Shown piece by piece: positions 54,912 through 64,000 of a DNA stretch of 64,000 nucleotides. Location: NCBI GenBank assembly GCA_021495925.1, contig JAKEKT010000016.1, positions 62,001 through 126,000 on the forward strand, in the 5' to 3' direction. The notes below the pieces were generated by a model. That model was not told the origin of the DNA and searched no databases. It was given only the letters and a program-made list of their open reading frames with translations. The stretch is from Diplodia intermedia (taxonomy: Eukaryota > Ascomycota > Dothideomycetes > Botryosphaeriales > Botryosphaeriaceae). The position numbers were made by a program, and so were the translations under genes. Every line of letters begins with the position of its first letter. Positions within the stretch are counted from its first letter, which is position 1.

Positions 54912-56630
54912 TCAACCAGGACCCATCCCAACCATACCGTTCCCAACCTTCGTACTCTGTCCCTTCAGGTGCGCGCTGCTACCTCTGAATAAACTTTGCC
55001 AGATGAAAGCCTCGCTGAGAAGAAGTTCAATGTCTTTCTCAGTCCAACTACGAGTAGGTAGACTTTGGAGAAACATCATGATCTCCTGAAAGTCCATCTT
55101 GACGAGTTGGTCCGACCACTTGACTAAAAAGGCAGCGCAAACGTAGAGATGAAAGTCAGAGAAACCCCGCTCTTCGGCCTGTACGAGTTCCACGTCAGTA
55201 AAGTGTAGTTCAGCAACAAGCGCAGTGTACTGAACTGGACATACCAAGTATGTATCCCACATCCTGATGGTATTCTTTACGCTGATTTCGCGCATGAGCA
55301 GACAGTTCATCCAGCGGAAGCTGAATTGGATGAACTCGACCCCCTCCCGCTCGAGATGCGTTGCCAAGGTCTTGTCGATCCTGGTCGTGAGGTCACGAAG
55401 ACTGGCGACTTGTCTTTGAATGCCTGGTTGTGCGAAGATGTAGTTGTCCTGAATGCCGTCCAGCAGCTTTGTGAGACACCAAAAAGAGTCCGCTTCAACA
55501 GCATCCAGTACCGCTTTGGGCAACTGGCCTGGGTCCATTCCGGACTCTATGTCTGGGTCCGTGATATATGCGCCCAGAAACACCTGCCAGAAGGGTGTCA
55601 CCAGATCATTGATTCCCTGAACGTAGCCACTGGCTGGGTGCCTGATGGCCCAGACGTAGAGGATACGTTCGAGGGATCTTTGAGTTGCTTCATAACTGTA
55701 GAGCTCAAGGTGCGGGTTCGTGCGGGGTACGTCGATGCTGATCTGGTGCCAGATAGCTTCGTCCAAGCCTCGGCCGCGCCCTTTGCTCGACGCCACAGAT
55801 GGCGTCATTCCAATCTCGCTGGTTGCAGTCGATTTTTCAAAAGCCTGTCTTACAGCTTCCAGGTATTCCTTCCTCTTCCTTTCCAATGTAGTGACGCGGC
55901 GTTCGCTGCTCGCAGGGAGGTATCCAAGCAAAAGCTGCCAGGTCATAGACCGCACCTCGACCGGTATCCCAGACCAAGCTGTTGAGCGTAGATCTGGTAG
56001 CGTGATGGTGCTGGACTGCAGGATACGCTTGAACTTGTTGATGCGACCAATTCGCGCCGAATGTTCTTCAACCTCCTTCTGCGGCGCACCCTGTGGGAGC
56101 ACAGGATGCGCTATGAGGTGCAGTGCATTTGCCGGGTCGCGGAGGATGTCTTTGTATTGAGGCCGCAGAATCTTCCCTACGGTGGGCTTTGCGGTGGGGT
56201 ACAATGGGATCGTATTCCCGCTGCGCTCTTCGGCAATATCGCCGCTGTTCATTCTCCAGTGTGCCGACCCAAAGTCAGATCCGAGCGGGCTGGCGAGGGA
56301 GTTGCTGGAACCTCCGGGGTCTTTTCCTTTGTTGAGAGGTTTCCGTTTGCCTTTTCTTCGCATGCTGGCGATGCTTGGCAAGCCGAATTCGTCCTCATCG
56401 TCATCAAATGTGATCTCCGGCTCCTCGTCGTCATCCTCATCCTCCTCGGCCTCCGGGTCATTGTTGGATTGGAGGTACGAGAACGGCTTTTGGTTGGAAT
56501 GCATGGTGGGGCCGGCGCGGCTGGTGGGCGGGCTTTCATGGCCGTACGACTTCTTCGAGTTGGGCGAGCTCGAAAGGGAACTAGCACTGAGCATGAGTTT
56601 CCAGTCAAGGCTTGCAGGGGTGGGGCTCAT
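54912..56630 (-). CDS. GYP1: TBC-domain Rab GTPase-activating protein, GYP1 type
   Basis: Reverse-strand exons 56630-55245 and 55178-54912 give 550 aa. The 66-bp intron is stop-free and a multiple of three; removing it gives MWDTYL then AEERGFSDFHLYVCAAFLVKW, the normal TBC sequence. The N-terminal 190 residues are disordered and acidic. The TBC domain starts ITLPDLRSTAWSGIPVEVR, then TWQLLLGYLP, the Arg-finger motif IDVPRTNP, and YVQGINDLVTPFW (the Gln-finger motif). Gyp1 stimulates GTP hydrolysis on Ypt1 (Rab1) at the Golgi. The start ATG overlaps the stop codon of a 66-codon upstream gene in the sequence TAATG. No separate promoter space exists. Confidence 0.92.
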   Translation of the reverse strand: MSPTPASLDWKLMLSASSLSSSPNSKKSYGHESPPTSRAGPTMHSNQKPFSYLQSNNDPEAEEDEDDDEEPEITFDDDEDEFGLPSIASMRRKGKRKPLNKGKDPGGSSNSLASPLGSDFGSAHWRMNSGDIAEERSGNTIPLYPTAKPTVGKILRPQYKDILRDPANALHLIAHPVLPQGAPQKEVEEHSARIGRINKFKRILQSSTITLPDLRSTAWSGIPVEVRSMTWQLLLGYLPASSERRVTTLERKRKEYLEAVRQAFEKSTATSEIGMTPSVASSKGRGRGLDEAIWHQISIDVPRTNPHLELYSYEATQRSLERILYVWAIRHPASGYVQGINDLVTPFWQVFLGAYITDPDIESGMDPGQLPKAVLDAVEADSFWCLTKLLDGIQDNYIFAQPGIQRQVASLRDLTTRIDKTLATHLEREGVEFIQFSFRWMNCLLMREISVKNTIRMWDTYLVCPVQYTALVAELHFTDVELVQAEERGFSDFHLYVCAAFLVKWSDQLVKMDFQEIMMFLQSLPTRSWTEKDIELLLSEAFIWQSLFRGSSAHLKGQSTKVGNGMVGMGPG

Positions 56631-56990
56631 TACAGCGAATCGAAGCGCAGGATGTCGGTGTGGGAGTATGACGCGCCGACTACTTTCTTGCTGTCATAGC
56701 TCTTGGCGGCGCCGGAGCTGTTTCGCCAGAAAGGGGAGGCAGAGCTGTGTGCTGTGTTAGCTGCGATGCTTCGAGTGCAGGCGAGGGCAGCAGTACCCGG
56801 AACGGTCTGAAGGGCCAAGGGCGACGGGGTTAGCCAATGCGACGGCTGCTGAGGGCGCGGGGATGGGTGGCAGCTGTTACGAACCGACCTGGACCATTTC
56901 CTTGCGTCGCGCGGGTCAGCGGTGGTGGGGGATGGAATGGGCGGCGGGCGCGAGGGGAGCGGGTACCTGCTGCTGCTTCTTGCCAGCCAT
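56630..56990 (-). CDS. Small conserved-looking protein upstream of and overlapping GYP1
   Basis: Reverse-strand exons 56990-56967 and 56806-56630 (160-bp intron with GGCTAAC branch and TTCAG acceptor) give 66 aa. It opens MAGKKQQQ and ends with SASPFWRNSSGAAKSY and KKVVGASYSHTDILRFDSL. The end has strong coding character. Its TAA (56632-56630) shares the A with the ATG of GYP1. No family recognised. The start is divergent to HRP1 over 450 bp. The exon 1 join is the only phase-consistent one I see, but an alternative 5' exon is possible. Confidence 0.6.
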
Positions 56991-57440
56991 TTGGGGCGAG
57001 ATGGGTGAGGTGACGGAGGTCACGCAGGAATCTGGGACCGGAGCTGTTACTGCTCTGCTGCTCTCCAGGCGCGCCGGGGCCTCGAGTTGCCGCCGCCAGC
57101 CAGCTCGCCAAGCCCTAAGACCCGCCGCCCGCGGAAACGCCGCTCCTGCCCTAATCGCCCACCTCCTCTTCCAACCTCCGCGCTGTCCCTCGTCACAGCC
57201 ATCCCACACCCACGACGCTGTGTCTGCGCTCCCTAGCTCCACCGCCTCCGCCCATCGAGCCTGCTGACCCTGCTGCCTGCTTGAGCGCCAGCTCGCCTGC
57301 ACCACCCCCGCCGAGCAAACATCTCTGATCGCGTCACGCGCAGCGACTGCCTCGCCCTGCCGGTGCGGAACTAGCTGCGCGCTGGCCTCGGCCCCCCTCC
57401 CGCTTCTCACCTTCGTCCCTCCGTCGCCATTCCGCCCAAC
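56991..57440. promoter_or_regulatory. Bidirectional promoter, small-ORF/GYP1 unit and HRP1
   Basis: 450 bp of C-rich sequence between divergent start codons. It must hold the HRP1 promoter and, if GYP1 is bicistronic, the only GYP1 promoter. No TATA element seen. Confidence 0.55.
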
Positions 57441-60400
57441 ATGGCCGAGCCCGAGGAGCTCGATGAGGATCTCTTCGCCGATCTGTACGTTTTCCCGCCA
57501 GATCTGCTGCGCGAAATCTCTGTCTGACGCTCCCACTCCAGCTACGAGAACGACGAGGCCCCTTCCAAGCCCGCACATTCCTCTGCTCCTGCCGCCCAGC
57601 CTGTGCCGTCTGCGCCTGAGCCCGCACAGGTGCCCATTCCAACCATTGAACACCACCAGGGCTTCCACCAAAACGGCGGAGCTGGAGGTGCTGGCGATGG
57701 GGACGTGAACATGAATGGCGGTGACCACCAGGCTGGCCACCACGACCATTCCAGCGGACACGGACACGAGCAGCCGAGCGGCATTGGCATCAAAGAAGAC
57801 GGGTAAGTTGACTATTTTGCTCATCCCAGCGTCCGTGCTTTTCCCACATGTCACAACATCACGTAAGGTAAGCGGAACGAGTCGGTCTTCCGGATTTCGA
57901 AGTCTTGGGGGCGTTTTGTATCAAGCCCCGAGTCGCGGATTTGACGCTATCCCGGCTGCGAAGTACGCATGGATTATAGCGTGGCCACGTAATGATGTAT
58001 TCGGGCATGGAAAATTCGGGACAAACTCCACTTTCCAATTTTGCAATGCGCCACTCTGCGCCCCTCGGAATGAAGAGCTGGGTAGGAGCGAGAGAAAAAC
58101 AAGCCCGATGATTGGAACGGGGATGGGACGGTCTCTGGCGGAAATCACAGTGGCATCGGCCACGCTTGGCCTCCTCGCTCAATTCGCGCGCAGAGGCACG
58201 CCTGTTTGGCTTGTCTTGCATCAGCATCCCTGGGATGAATCACGGGAAGAGATAACAAGCGCGTTGTTGAGGAACGCCGGAAACTGGCATACAACAGCTT
58301 CGATCACCATTTAATGCTCGTCGTCAGCCGCAAATCAGCCCAATCTGCTACCTTTAGGAGCGTAGCTTCTTGTCGAGATAATCTCCATAGAGCCAGCGAG
58401 GATAGCTTCGAGCAGGTAGATGGGACTGGAGCGTCACTCTCCGTCACCGGGGTCTGAAGCTACCGGCGCCTAGCACTCGGTTCGTAGCAAAACACAGACG
58501 CTTCCTGCCGAACATCAGTGTGCTCTTGCGACGATAGGCCGTGGTGGCGGCGTCGAGTCCACGGCGGTCCAACTTCAGCCCAGCTGGACAGTATCAATCA
58601 GCAAAGAGCTATGGCGAAACGCAAATCGGCATCCGTCCGGCGTCAACGAGAATCCCGTAACACGACGACTTGCACGTCCAGAGTTTGCCGGAAACCATAT
58701 CAACAGCAGACCCCAAGGCCCGCATCACAGATTTCCTCGCCGGGCCCATGTTCGCGACGCTTGACACTTGCAAGAAAAGACGACGAGAACTTCGAAGACC
58801 GACTCGATCCGCTTGCCGCTCTCCGCTCCACTGCCCTCATTTCTTTGCTTATTCGAGCATCACTACTTTGCCGTACTTTTCAATGGCCGACGAACTGACC
58901 GGTTCCTTAGTAAAATGTTCATTGGTGGACTGAACTGGGAAACCACGGATCGTGAGTAGTCCTGATACGATGCCCTGTGCTTCAGGCAGGGGCTGCTCCA
59001 AGCAAGTGGGATTCCAAGTCGTGCTGACACTTCCACCTTCAGAATCGCTACGTGACTACTTCTCGCAGTTCGGTGAAGTCGCTGAATGCACTGTTATGCG
59101 TGATGGCGCCACTGGCCGGTCGCGTGGTTTTGGTTTCCTCACCTTCAAGGATCCCAAGACAGTCAACATTGTCATGGTGAAAGAGCACTATCTTGACGGC
59201 AAGATTGTGAGTATTGCATGGTCCAGACGATTGAAGGACTGCTGAGTAACAGGCTTCCGCAGATTGACCCGAAGCGTGCGATTCCTCGTGAGGAGCAGGA
59301 AAAGACGGCGAAGATCTTCGTCGGTGGTGTCAGCCAGGAGGCCACCGAGCAAGACTTCAAGTCCTTCTTTGAGCAGTTTGGGCGCGTCATCGATGCCACT
59401 CTCATGATGGACAAGGACACGGGCCGCCCCCGTGGCTTCGGATTCGTCACCTTCGACGGCGAGGCGGCTGTCGATGCCTGTCTTCAGGGCCCGCTCGCCA
59501 TTCTCGGCAAGCCCATCGAGGTCAAGCGCGCCCAGCCCCGCGGCAACCTGAAAGACAACGACGACGATAGAGGCGGAAAGTTCGGCCGTCGTGGCGACAA
59601 GTTCGGCAACCGTGATGGCGGTGGTTTCGACAACCAACAAAACCAGCAGCAGGGCCCCCAGGGTATGCCCAACGGCATGAGCCCGGCTATGATGGCGCAG
59701 TACTGGCAGCGCATGCAACAGTACTTCGCTATGATGCAGCAACAGATGGCGGCCAGCATGCAAGGTGGACAACAGATGAACCCCATGATGGGCGGTCCAG
59801 GTGGCCAGATGAACCCGCAGATGATGCAGCAGATGATGGCTATGCAACAGATGAGAGCCAACGGCACCATGTCTCCGACTGGCAGCCCCGTCCCTCCGGG
59901 CACCCCGATGCAGAATGGCATGAACCCTATGATGCAGCAGCAGATGCCGCAAGGCCAGATGGGTCCTGGTGCTATGGGTTCTCCCGGTTTCCAAGGTGGG
60001 CCTGCCGCTGCCGCAGCCGCTAGTATGATGGCTGCAGCTAACCGTCCGGGTTTCAACGCTCAAGAGCAGCTCGCATTCGAGCAACAGAAGTATGAGCAGC
60101 AGCAGGCGCGCCGCATGCAGGTGGGCGCGTACGGGCAGGGCAGCGGCTACAACCAAGGTGGGCCGACCAGCTGGGAGGGCATGTACGACGACGTCCCGCA
60201 GCCCAACATGCCGGCGAACGGGCCGCAGGCTGGTGCTGCTCGTGGTGGCTTCACGCCCAGAGGTGGATTCGGCACGCCGAGGGGAGGAGGCGTTGCTCGT
60301 GGACAGGCCACCACGCCGCCGGTGCAGCCCAGCAATGCACCTGCAAACGCTCCTACCGGGCCCAAGAACGCCGGCAAGCCGGGCGCGAACTACCGCGGCG

Positions 60401-60450
60401 GTGGGCGGGGGTCGCACAGGGGATTCCACCCGTACGCGCGGAACGGCTAA
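57441..60450 (+). CDS. HRP1: HRP1/Nab4-type hnRNP, two RRMs and RGG tail
   Basis: Exons 57441-57484, 57542-57802, 58911-58951, 59043-59206 and 59263-60450 give 565 aa; introns are 57, 1108, 91 and 56 bp. Residues 1-101 are acidic then His/Gly-rich. RRM1 begins KMFIGGLNWETTD (103-115) with RNP1 RGFGFLTF (143-150). RRM2 has KIFVGGV (187-193) and RGFGFVTF (227-234). The Met/Gln/Gly-rich domain and RGG/PRGG C-terminus (GGRGSHRGFHPY) match Hrp1, which binds UA-rich polyadenylation enhancers (cleavage factor IB) and shuttles from the nucleus. Most introns flank RRM1; intron 2 is exceptionally long. The family call is strong. Confidence 0.94.
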
Positions 60451-61609
60451 GCTGTCGACGCTGTGCTTGGCAATGCTTGCCCGGCTGCAAACGTTTCCAC
60501 CGCGATTCACATGTCACCAGGCGAATTGATGACATTAGCGTTACGACAGACCTTGTTCATTGCCTCGATTTCATCAGCTCTCTTTAAGTCCACGGGATGG
60601 TAATGGGGTTGGTCGGTTTCTTTCCTCGTCCGCACTAAAATCTCAGATCCGCGAAAAAGACTCGAGTTCAGGGCAACGTCGCGGCCAGCTCGGTCTCTGG
60701 TCGAAGAAGCGGGGGTCCTGTCACAACGGCCAGGGCTCTTTCCGACGGAAACGGCCTTTTTTTGCTTCTCATCTCCCAGGCTGCTCTTTTTGCATGTATA
60801 CTACGCTAGGCGGTTTACTCTTCCTGCTTTATGTCCACCCTGTTTTCTTGCTCTTCCTGGATACGTATGCAGAGACTCGAATCCATATGCCAATGACATG
60901 ATGCCTCTGCTGTGCCTGGGTCGCATGCGATGCCATGCTCGATGCGGTTATGTTTGTGCGAGATAGCTCGCCTTTCCTTGCCGTTGACCTGCAGGCATCG
61001 GCGCCAAGCTGCAAGGCCCCGGCCAATCCGACCCCCGCATGTCGGCGATTATCCCTATAGCAAGGATGCATAACGGCTGGGGGAACTTCACGTACCTTTT
61101 CTGCATCTCTGCTAATTTTCCGCCCCATGGCCACCTTCTCTTTCCTGGGGCGGCAGGCAGGGTTCCCCGCCGGGTTGGGATGTTTGGTATCACGATCGCC
61201 GTGCTTGGCATGCTCTTTTGCGCGTACCTCGCATGCGTGTCGTCCGACTTCTTCAACCGAGAGGCGCCTTTACACCTCTACCCTCCATCACTAGGTATTG
61301 CTCTGCTCACATGGGCAAGGGCCGGCTGACTGAAGACAATGCAGCCCGGGTTACTCGACAGAAAAAGGAAAACGGCAAAAGACACGTCAGGGCGCAACCC
61401 CGCCGAGACAACAACCATCATTACCAATTCGAGCTCACCCGCTGTCTGCCTACTCGCTATAAGAAACCAACATGGTAGGCGGCACGTCTTTTCTCTCTTT
61501 TCTCTCCCTCCCCGCCCTTCGTCCGCCCAACCCGCCTGCCTCGGGCGTCTACAACGACCCGTTTCCCTCCTCCCACAGCGCTCAATTCGGTGATCCCACC
61601 TCCCCAACC
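60451..61609. other. Intergenic: HRP1 3' end and oxidase promoter
   Basis: 1.16 kb between tandem genes. The frame of the next gene is open upstream to an ATG at 61472, which may be a 5' leader. No gene or motif seen. Confidence 0.55.
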
Positions 61610-63337
61610 ATGCACCCACTCAAGCAACTCCCCCTCCTCGCCTCCTCCCTCGGCGCGGCGGCGGCCGCGACCCCGTACAACACCTTCGACGGGCCGGGCC
61701 ACCCGGCCTGCAACGCCGTCGCGGACGTCATCAACGCGACGTCGGTCGACGAGATCGTGTCGGTGGTGGCGGGCGCGGCGGCGGCGGGCACGCCGGTGCG
61801 CGCGTCGGGCAAGGGGCACATGTGGTACGACACCATGTGCGCGGACGACGCGCGGACGGTCGTCGTCCGCACCGAGTTCGTCAACGCCATCTCCGGCTTC
61901 GAGCTGGCCGAGGGCGCCGCCGCCGGCACCGTGCTGATCGAGGCGGGCGTCACCTTCTTCCAGCTCGCCGAGTACCTGCACGCGCGCGGCGCCAGCGTCG
62001 GCTACACGCTCGTCAACTGGAACATCACCCTCGCCGGCAGCGTCGCCATGGGCGCCCACAGGAGCAGCTTGCGCGAGGACTCGATGGTGGCGGCAGGGGT
62101 GGAGGAGGTGCACGTCGTGGATGGGAAGGGCGTGCTGAGGGTGGTGGCGAGGGATGAGGGCAGCGACGAGTGGCTGGCCGCGAGCACGAGTCTGGGGCTG
62201 TTGGGCGTGATTGCCCGGTTGAAGGTCAAGATCTATCCGGATTTCAAGGTGTATGCGAAGCAGGAAACGTGAGTTCATGTGCACGCTGCTGTTGGTGTGG
62301 TAGTGAGGGGCTATGGTGCTGACAGTTCACGTTCGGTCAGTCTGCTTGAGGATGAGGTCCTGGACGGGGACATCTACGGCCTGATCAGCCCGTACGCCAC
62401 GGCAAACTTCTGGGTAAGTATTAGTTCCTTGGACGTGCGGCCAGAGCTGACATGGCTACGCCAGTGGTGGCCCTACCTGCGCAAGTTCCACTATCGCTAC
62501 TACGACCCGGTGCCGTCCAACACGTCGGACCAGGAAGGGTTCCAGTCCACCTTCTCCGTGACCAAAGCCGAAGCAGACACGGCATCGGCACTGCTGAACT
62601 CGGGCAAGTACCTCGCATCATCCAACATCGCGGCCGAAACCCTCTTCTTCTCGCTGTGGTCGCCGCCCAACTTCCGCGAGAAGACGACGGACAAGGCGAT
62701 CCTGTCGTGGCCCGTGTACGGCTGGAACTACGACGTGCTCATCGGCGGCCTGTACCCGGGCTACGGCACCGAGTGGGACTACGGGCTGCGCGGGCTGACG
62801 CTGGAGCTGGCGTTCCCCGTGACGCAGGCGAACGCGGTGCTGAAGCGCGTGCGCAAGGCGTTTGACGACGAGGCGGCCAAGGGCATCGTCATGACGAGCA
62901 CGTACCGCAGCGGCATCAACATCAAGTTCGGCAAGGCGTACTTTGACCTCCTCGGCCAGGTCACGTACGGCACGTCGGACGGCGCGGACTGGACCAAGGG
63001 CGCCATCATGTTCGACTTCCCGAGCTTCAAACCGACCGTGGGAGATGGGTTGAGGTTCAACGAGCCGTTTTGTAAGTTGCGGATAGCCCTTCACTTCTTT
63101 GTCCTTGTACAGGGATGACATGCAGACTGACAGAGACTAGATCATAAGCTGGCGACTACGCTAATCGACGAGTTCCCATGCCGCCCGCACTGGACGAAGA
63201 ACACGCGCGATGTGTTCAAGCAGGCGGTCAAGAACCTCGATCCGGACCATCTGGCACGCTTCAAGAAGGTGCGCGAGGACTTCGACCCGAACGGTATTTT
63301 CAAGAGCGTTGTGGGCGAGATCATTGGCGTGTCGTAG
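61610..63337 (+). CDS. FAD-linked sugar-lactone oxidase (ALO type), secreted
   Basis: Exons 61610-62268, 62341-62413, 62465-63071 and 63141-63337 (72-, 51- and 69-bp introns) give 511 aa. I chose the Met at 61610 because it begins a signal peptide (LKQLPLLASSLGAAAAATP). The FAD-binding PCMH domain has VRASGKGHMWYDTMCADD, near the flavin-linkage site, VLIEAGVTFFQLAEYL and GYTLVNWNITLAGSVAMGAH. The C-terminal half is the arabinono-lactone oxidase domain, ending CRPHWTKNTRDVF (the HW-x-K motif of ALO/GULO enzymes) and FDPNGIFKSVVGE. Relatives oxidise aldonolactones with oxygen, giving ascorbate-type products and peroxide. Because it is secreted, sugars of the wall or host are possible substrates; that is inference. 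Confidence 0.88.
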
Positions 63338-63689
63338 GACGGCGGAGTTTAGGGTTGCAGATTCGCCGATGCGAGTACGGTACATAGTAATGGCTCGGTG
63401 TTTGGCGGGGTGCGGGAGAGCGAAAGGAGCGCGAGGCGTGCGGTGGGGGCGCTTTTTAGGCCGCCGTCAATCCACTCACCGTGCCTGCTTCGCGCCATAC
63501 CAACAGCCCGCCGGATCCTGATACTTGTATGTTTAAGCTTTGGCCCTCTGAGGCTTAGCCAGTCTTAAATAGCCCGTTGCTGCTCGTCGCTTTCCGTCAC
63601 AACAGACATCGTCACTGATCTCAGCCATCTACCATCCATCCACCCAAACACCCCAACGACAACGACAACAACAAGAAACATACCCAAAA
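63338..63689. other. Intergenic, promoter of the hydrolase gene
   Basis: 352 bp between tandem genes. A/C-rich leader (about 63600-63690) directly precedes the ATG. No gene seen. Confidence 0.6.
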
Positions 63690-64000
63690 ATGCCCACCCT
63701 AACCCTCCCCTACAAACACGACCCCGCAACCAACACCCCCATCCCCGCCCAAATCCACTACTCGTCCTCGTCATCCTCCACCCCCAGACCCGTCGTCCTC
63801 GTCTTCCACGCCGGCGGCTTCGCCAGCGGCTCCACCGCCATGATCCCGCCCTCGCAGATCGCCTACCTCACCGACACCCTCGGCGTTATCGTCGTCACGC
63901 CCGCGTACCGGCTGTGCCCGCAGGTCTCGCTGCGCGACGGGCCCGTCGCCGACGCGCGCGACTGCCTGGCGTGGGTGAGGGCTCCAGGCGCCGGCGGCAT
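63690..64000 (+). CDS. Alpha/beta hydrolase (hormone-sensitive lipase type), N-terminal part
   Basis: ATG at 63690 opens a frame to the window edge (103 complete codons). After a short start and Ser run, RPVVLVFHAGGFASGS gives the oxyanion-hole motif (HGG-like, here HAGG) of the fold-3 family. LTDTLGVIVVTPAYRLCPQ follows, the conserved Y-R-L-x-P segment, and then RDCLAWVR. The catalytic Ser, Asp and His lie beyond the edge. Substrate is unknown. Confidence 0.85.
   Translation, partial: MPTLTLPYKHDPATNTPIPAQIHYSSSSSSTPRPVVLVFHAGGFASGSTAMIPPSQIAYLTDTLGVIVVTPAYRLCPQVSLRDGPVADARDCLAWVRAPGAGG

Noticed and set aside
57715..58314. 199-codon forward frame within HRP1
   Set aside because: It begins in exon 2 in another frame and runs into the long intron; no domain, so taken as chance.
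59188..60510. 440-codon reverse frame opposite HRP1
   Set aside because: Antisense shadow with Leu/His/Val low complexity produced by the Gln/Met/Gly-rich HRP1 domain.

Overview
The window is nuclear DNA of a filamentous ascomycete (Pezizomycotina). Genes are dense and cut by many short introns of roughly 45-110 bp, mostly with GTAAGT/GTATGT-type donors, CTAAC/CTGAC-type branch sites and CAG/TAG acceptors. The gene families are fungal (JIP5, HRP1, RMT2, DPB2, MSH2, GYP1, STL1-like sugar porters). I cannot fix the class from sequence alone. Thirty-one gene or gene-remnant calls are listed, and exon structures were worked out by hand from splice signals and reading frame. I found no rRNA, tRNA, CRISPR array or intact transposon.

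Layout. 0-16.3 kb: edge-truncated sugar porter, glyoxalase-fold protein, Gfo/Idh/MocA dehydrogenase, a doubtful orphan, F-box protein, a 1,102-residue coiled-coil protein, a TMEM70/186/223-like mitochondrial membrane protein and a secreted glutaminyl-cyclase-type M28 protein. 16.8-28 kb: a 1,466-residue disordered zinc-finger protein with PP1-docking-like motifs, a BTB protein, an intact RNase H-fold gene and a seven-exon sugar transporter. 29-33.2 kb: an island of decayed coding sequence (SNF2 helicase fragment, RNase H fragment, two unnamed fragments), each interrupted by TAA/TAG codons that one C-to-T or G-to-A change explains. 33.4-37.1 kb: JIP5 and an amino-acid permease.

38.5-47.7 kb is a genome-maintenance neighbourhood. 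DPB2 (DNA polymerase epsilon subunit B) and a NASP/Hif1-type histone chaperone are divergent across 261 bp carrying two ACGCGT (MCB-type) boxes, followed by a divergent SNU13-like protein and MSH2, which has its own upstream ACGCGT. 48-64 kb: a short-chain dehydrogenase-fold protein that lacks the catalytic Tyr/Lys, a dienelactone-hydrolase/SnoaL-like protein that seems to lack its nucleophile, RMT2, an orphan, GYP1 whose start codon overlaps the stop of a 66-codon upstream gene (TAATG), HRP1 with a 1.1-kb intron, an ALO-type FAD oxidase and an edge-truncated alpha/beta hydrolase.

Most genes are unrelated housekeeping functions; there is no biosynthetic cluster. The most unusual feature is the TAATG overlap at 56.63 kb, which suggests a bicistronic transcript. 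Next come the decayed island, the SNU13-like paralogue with altered RNA-contact residues, and the PP1-motif zinc-finger protein.
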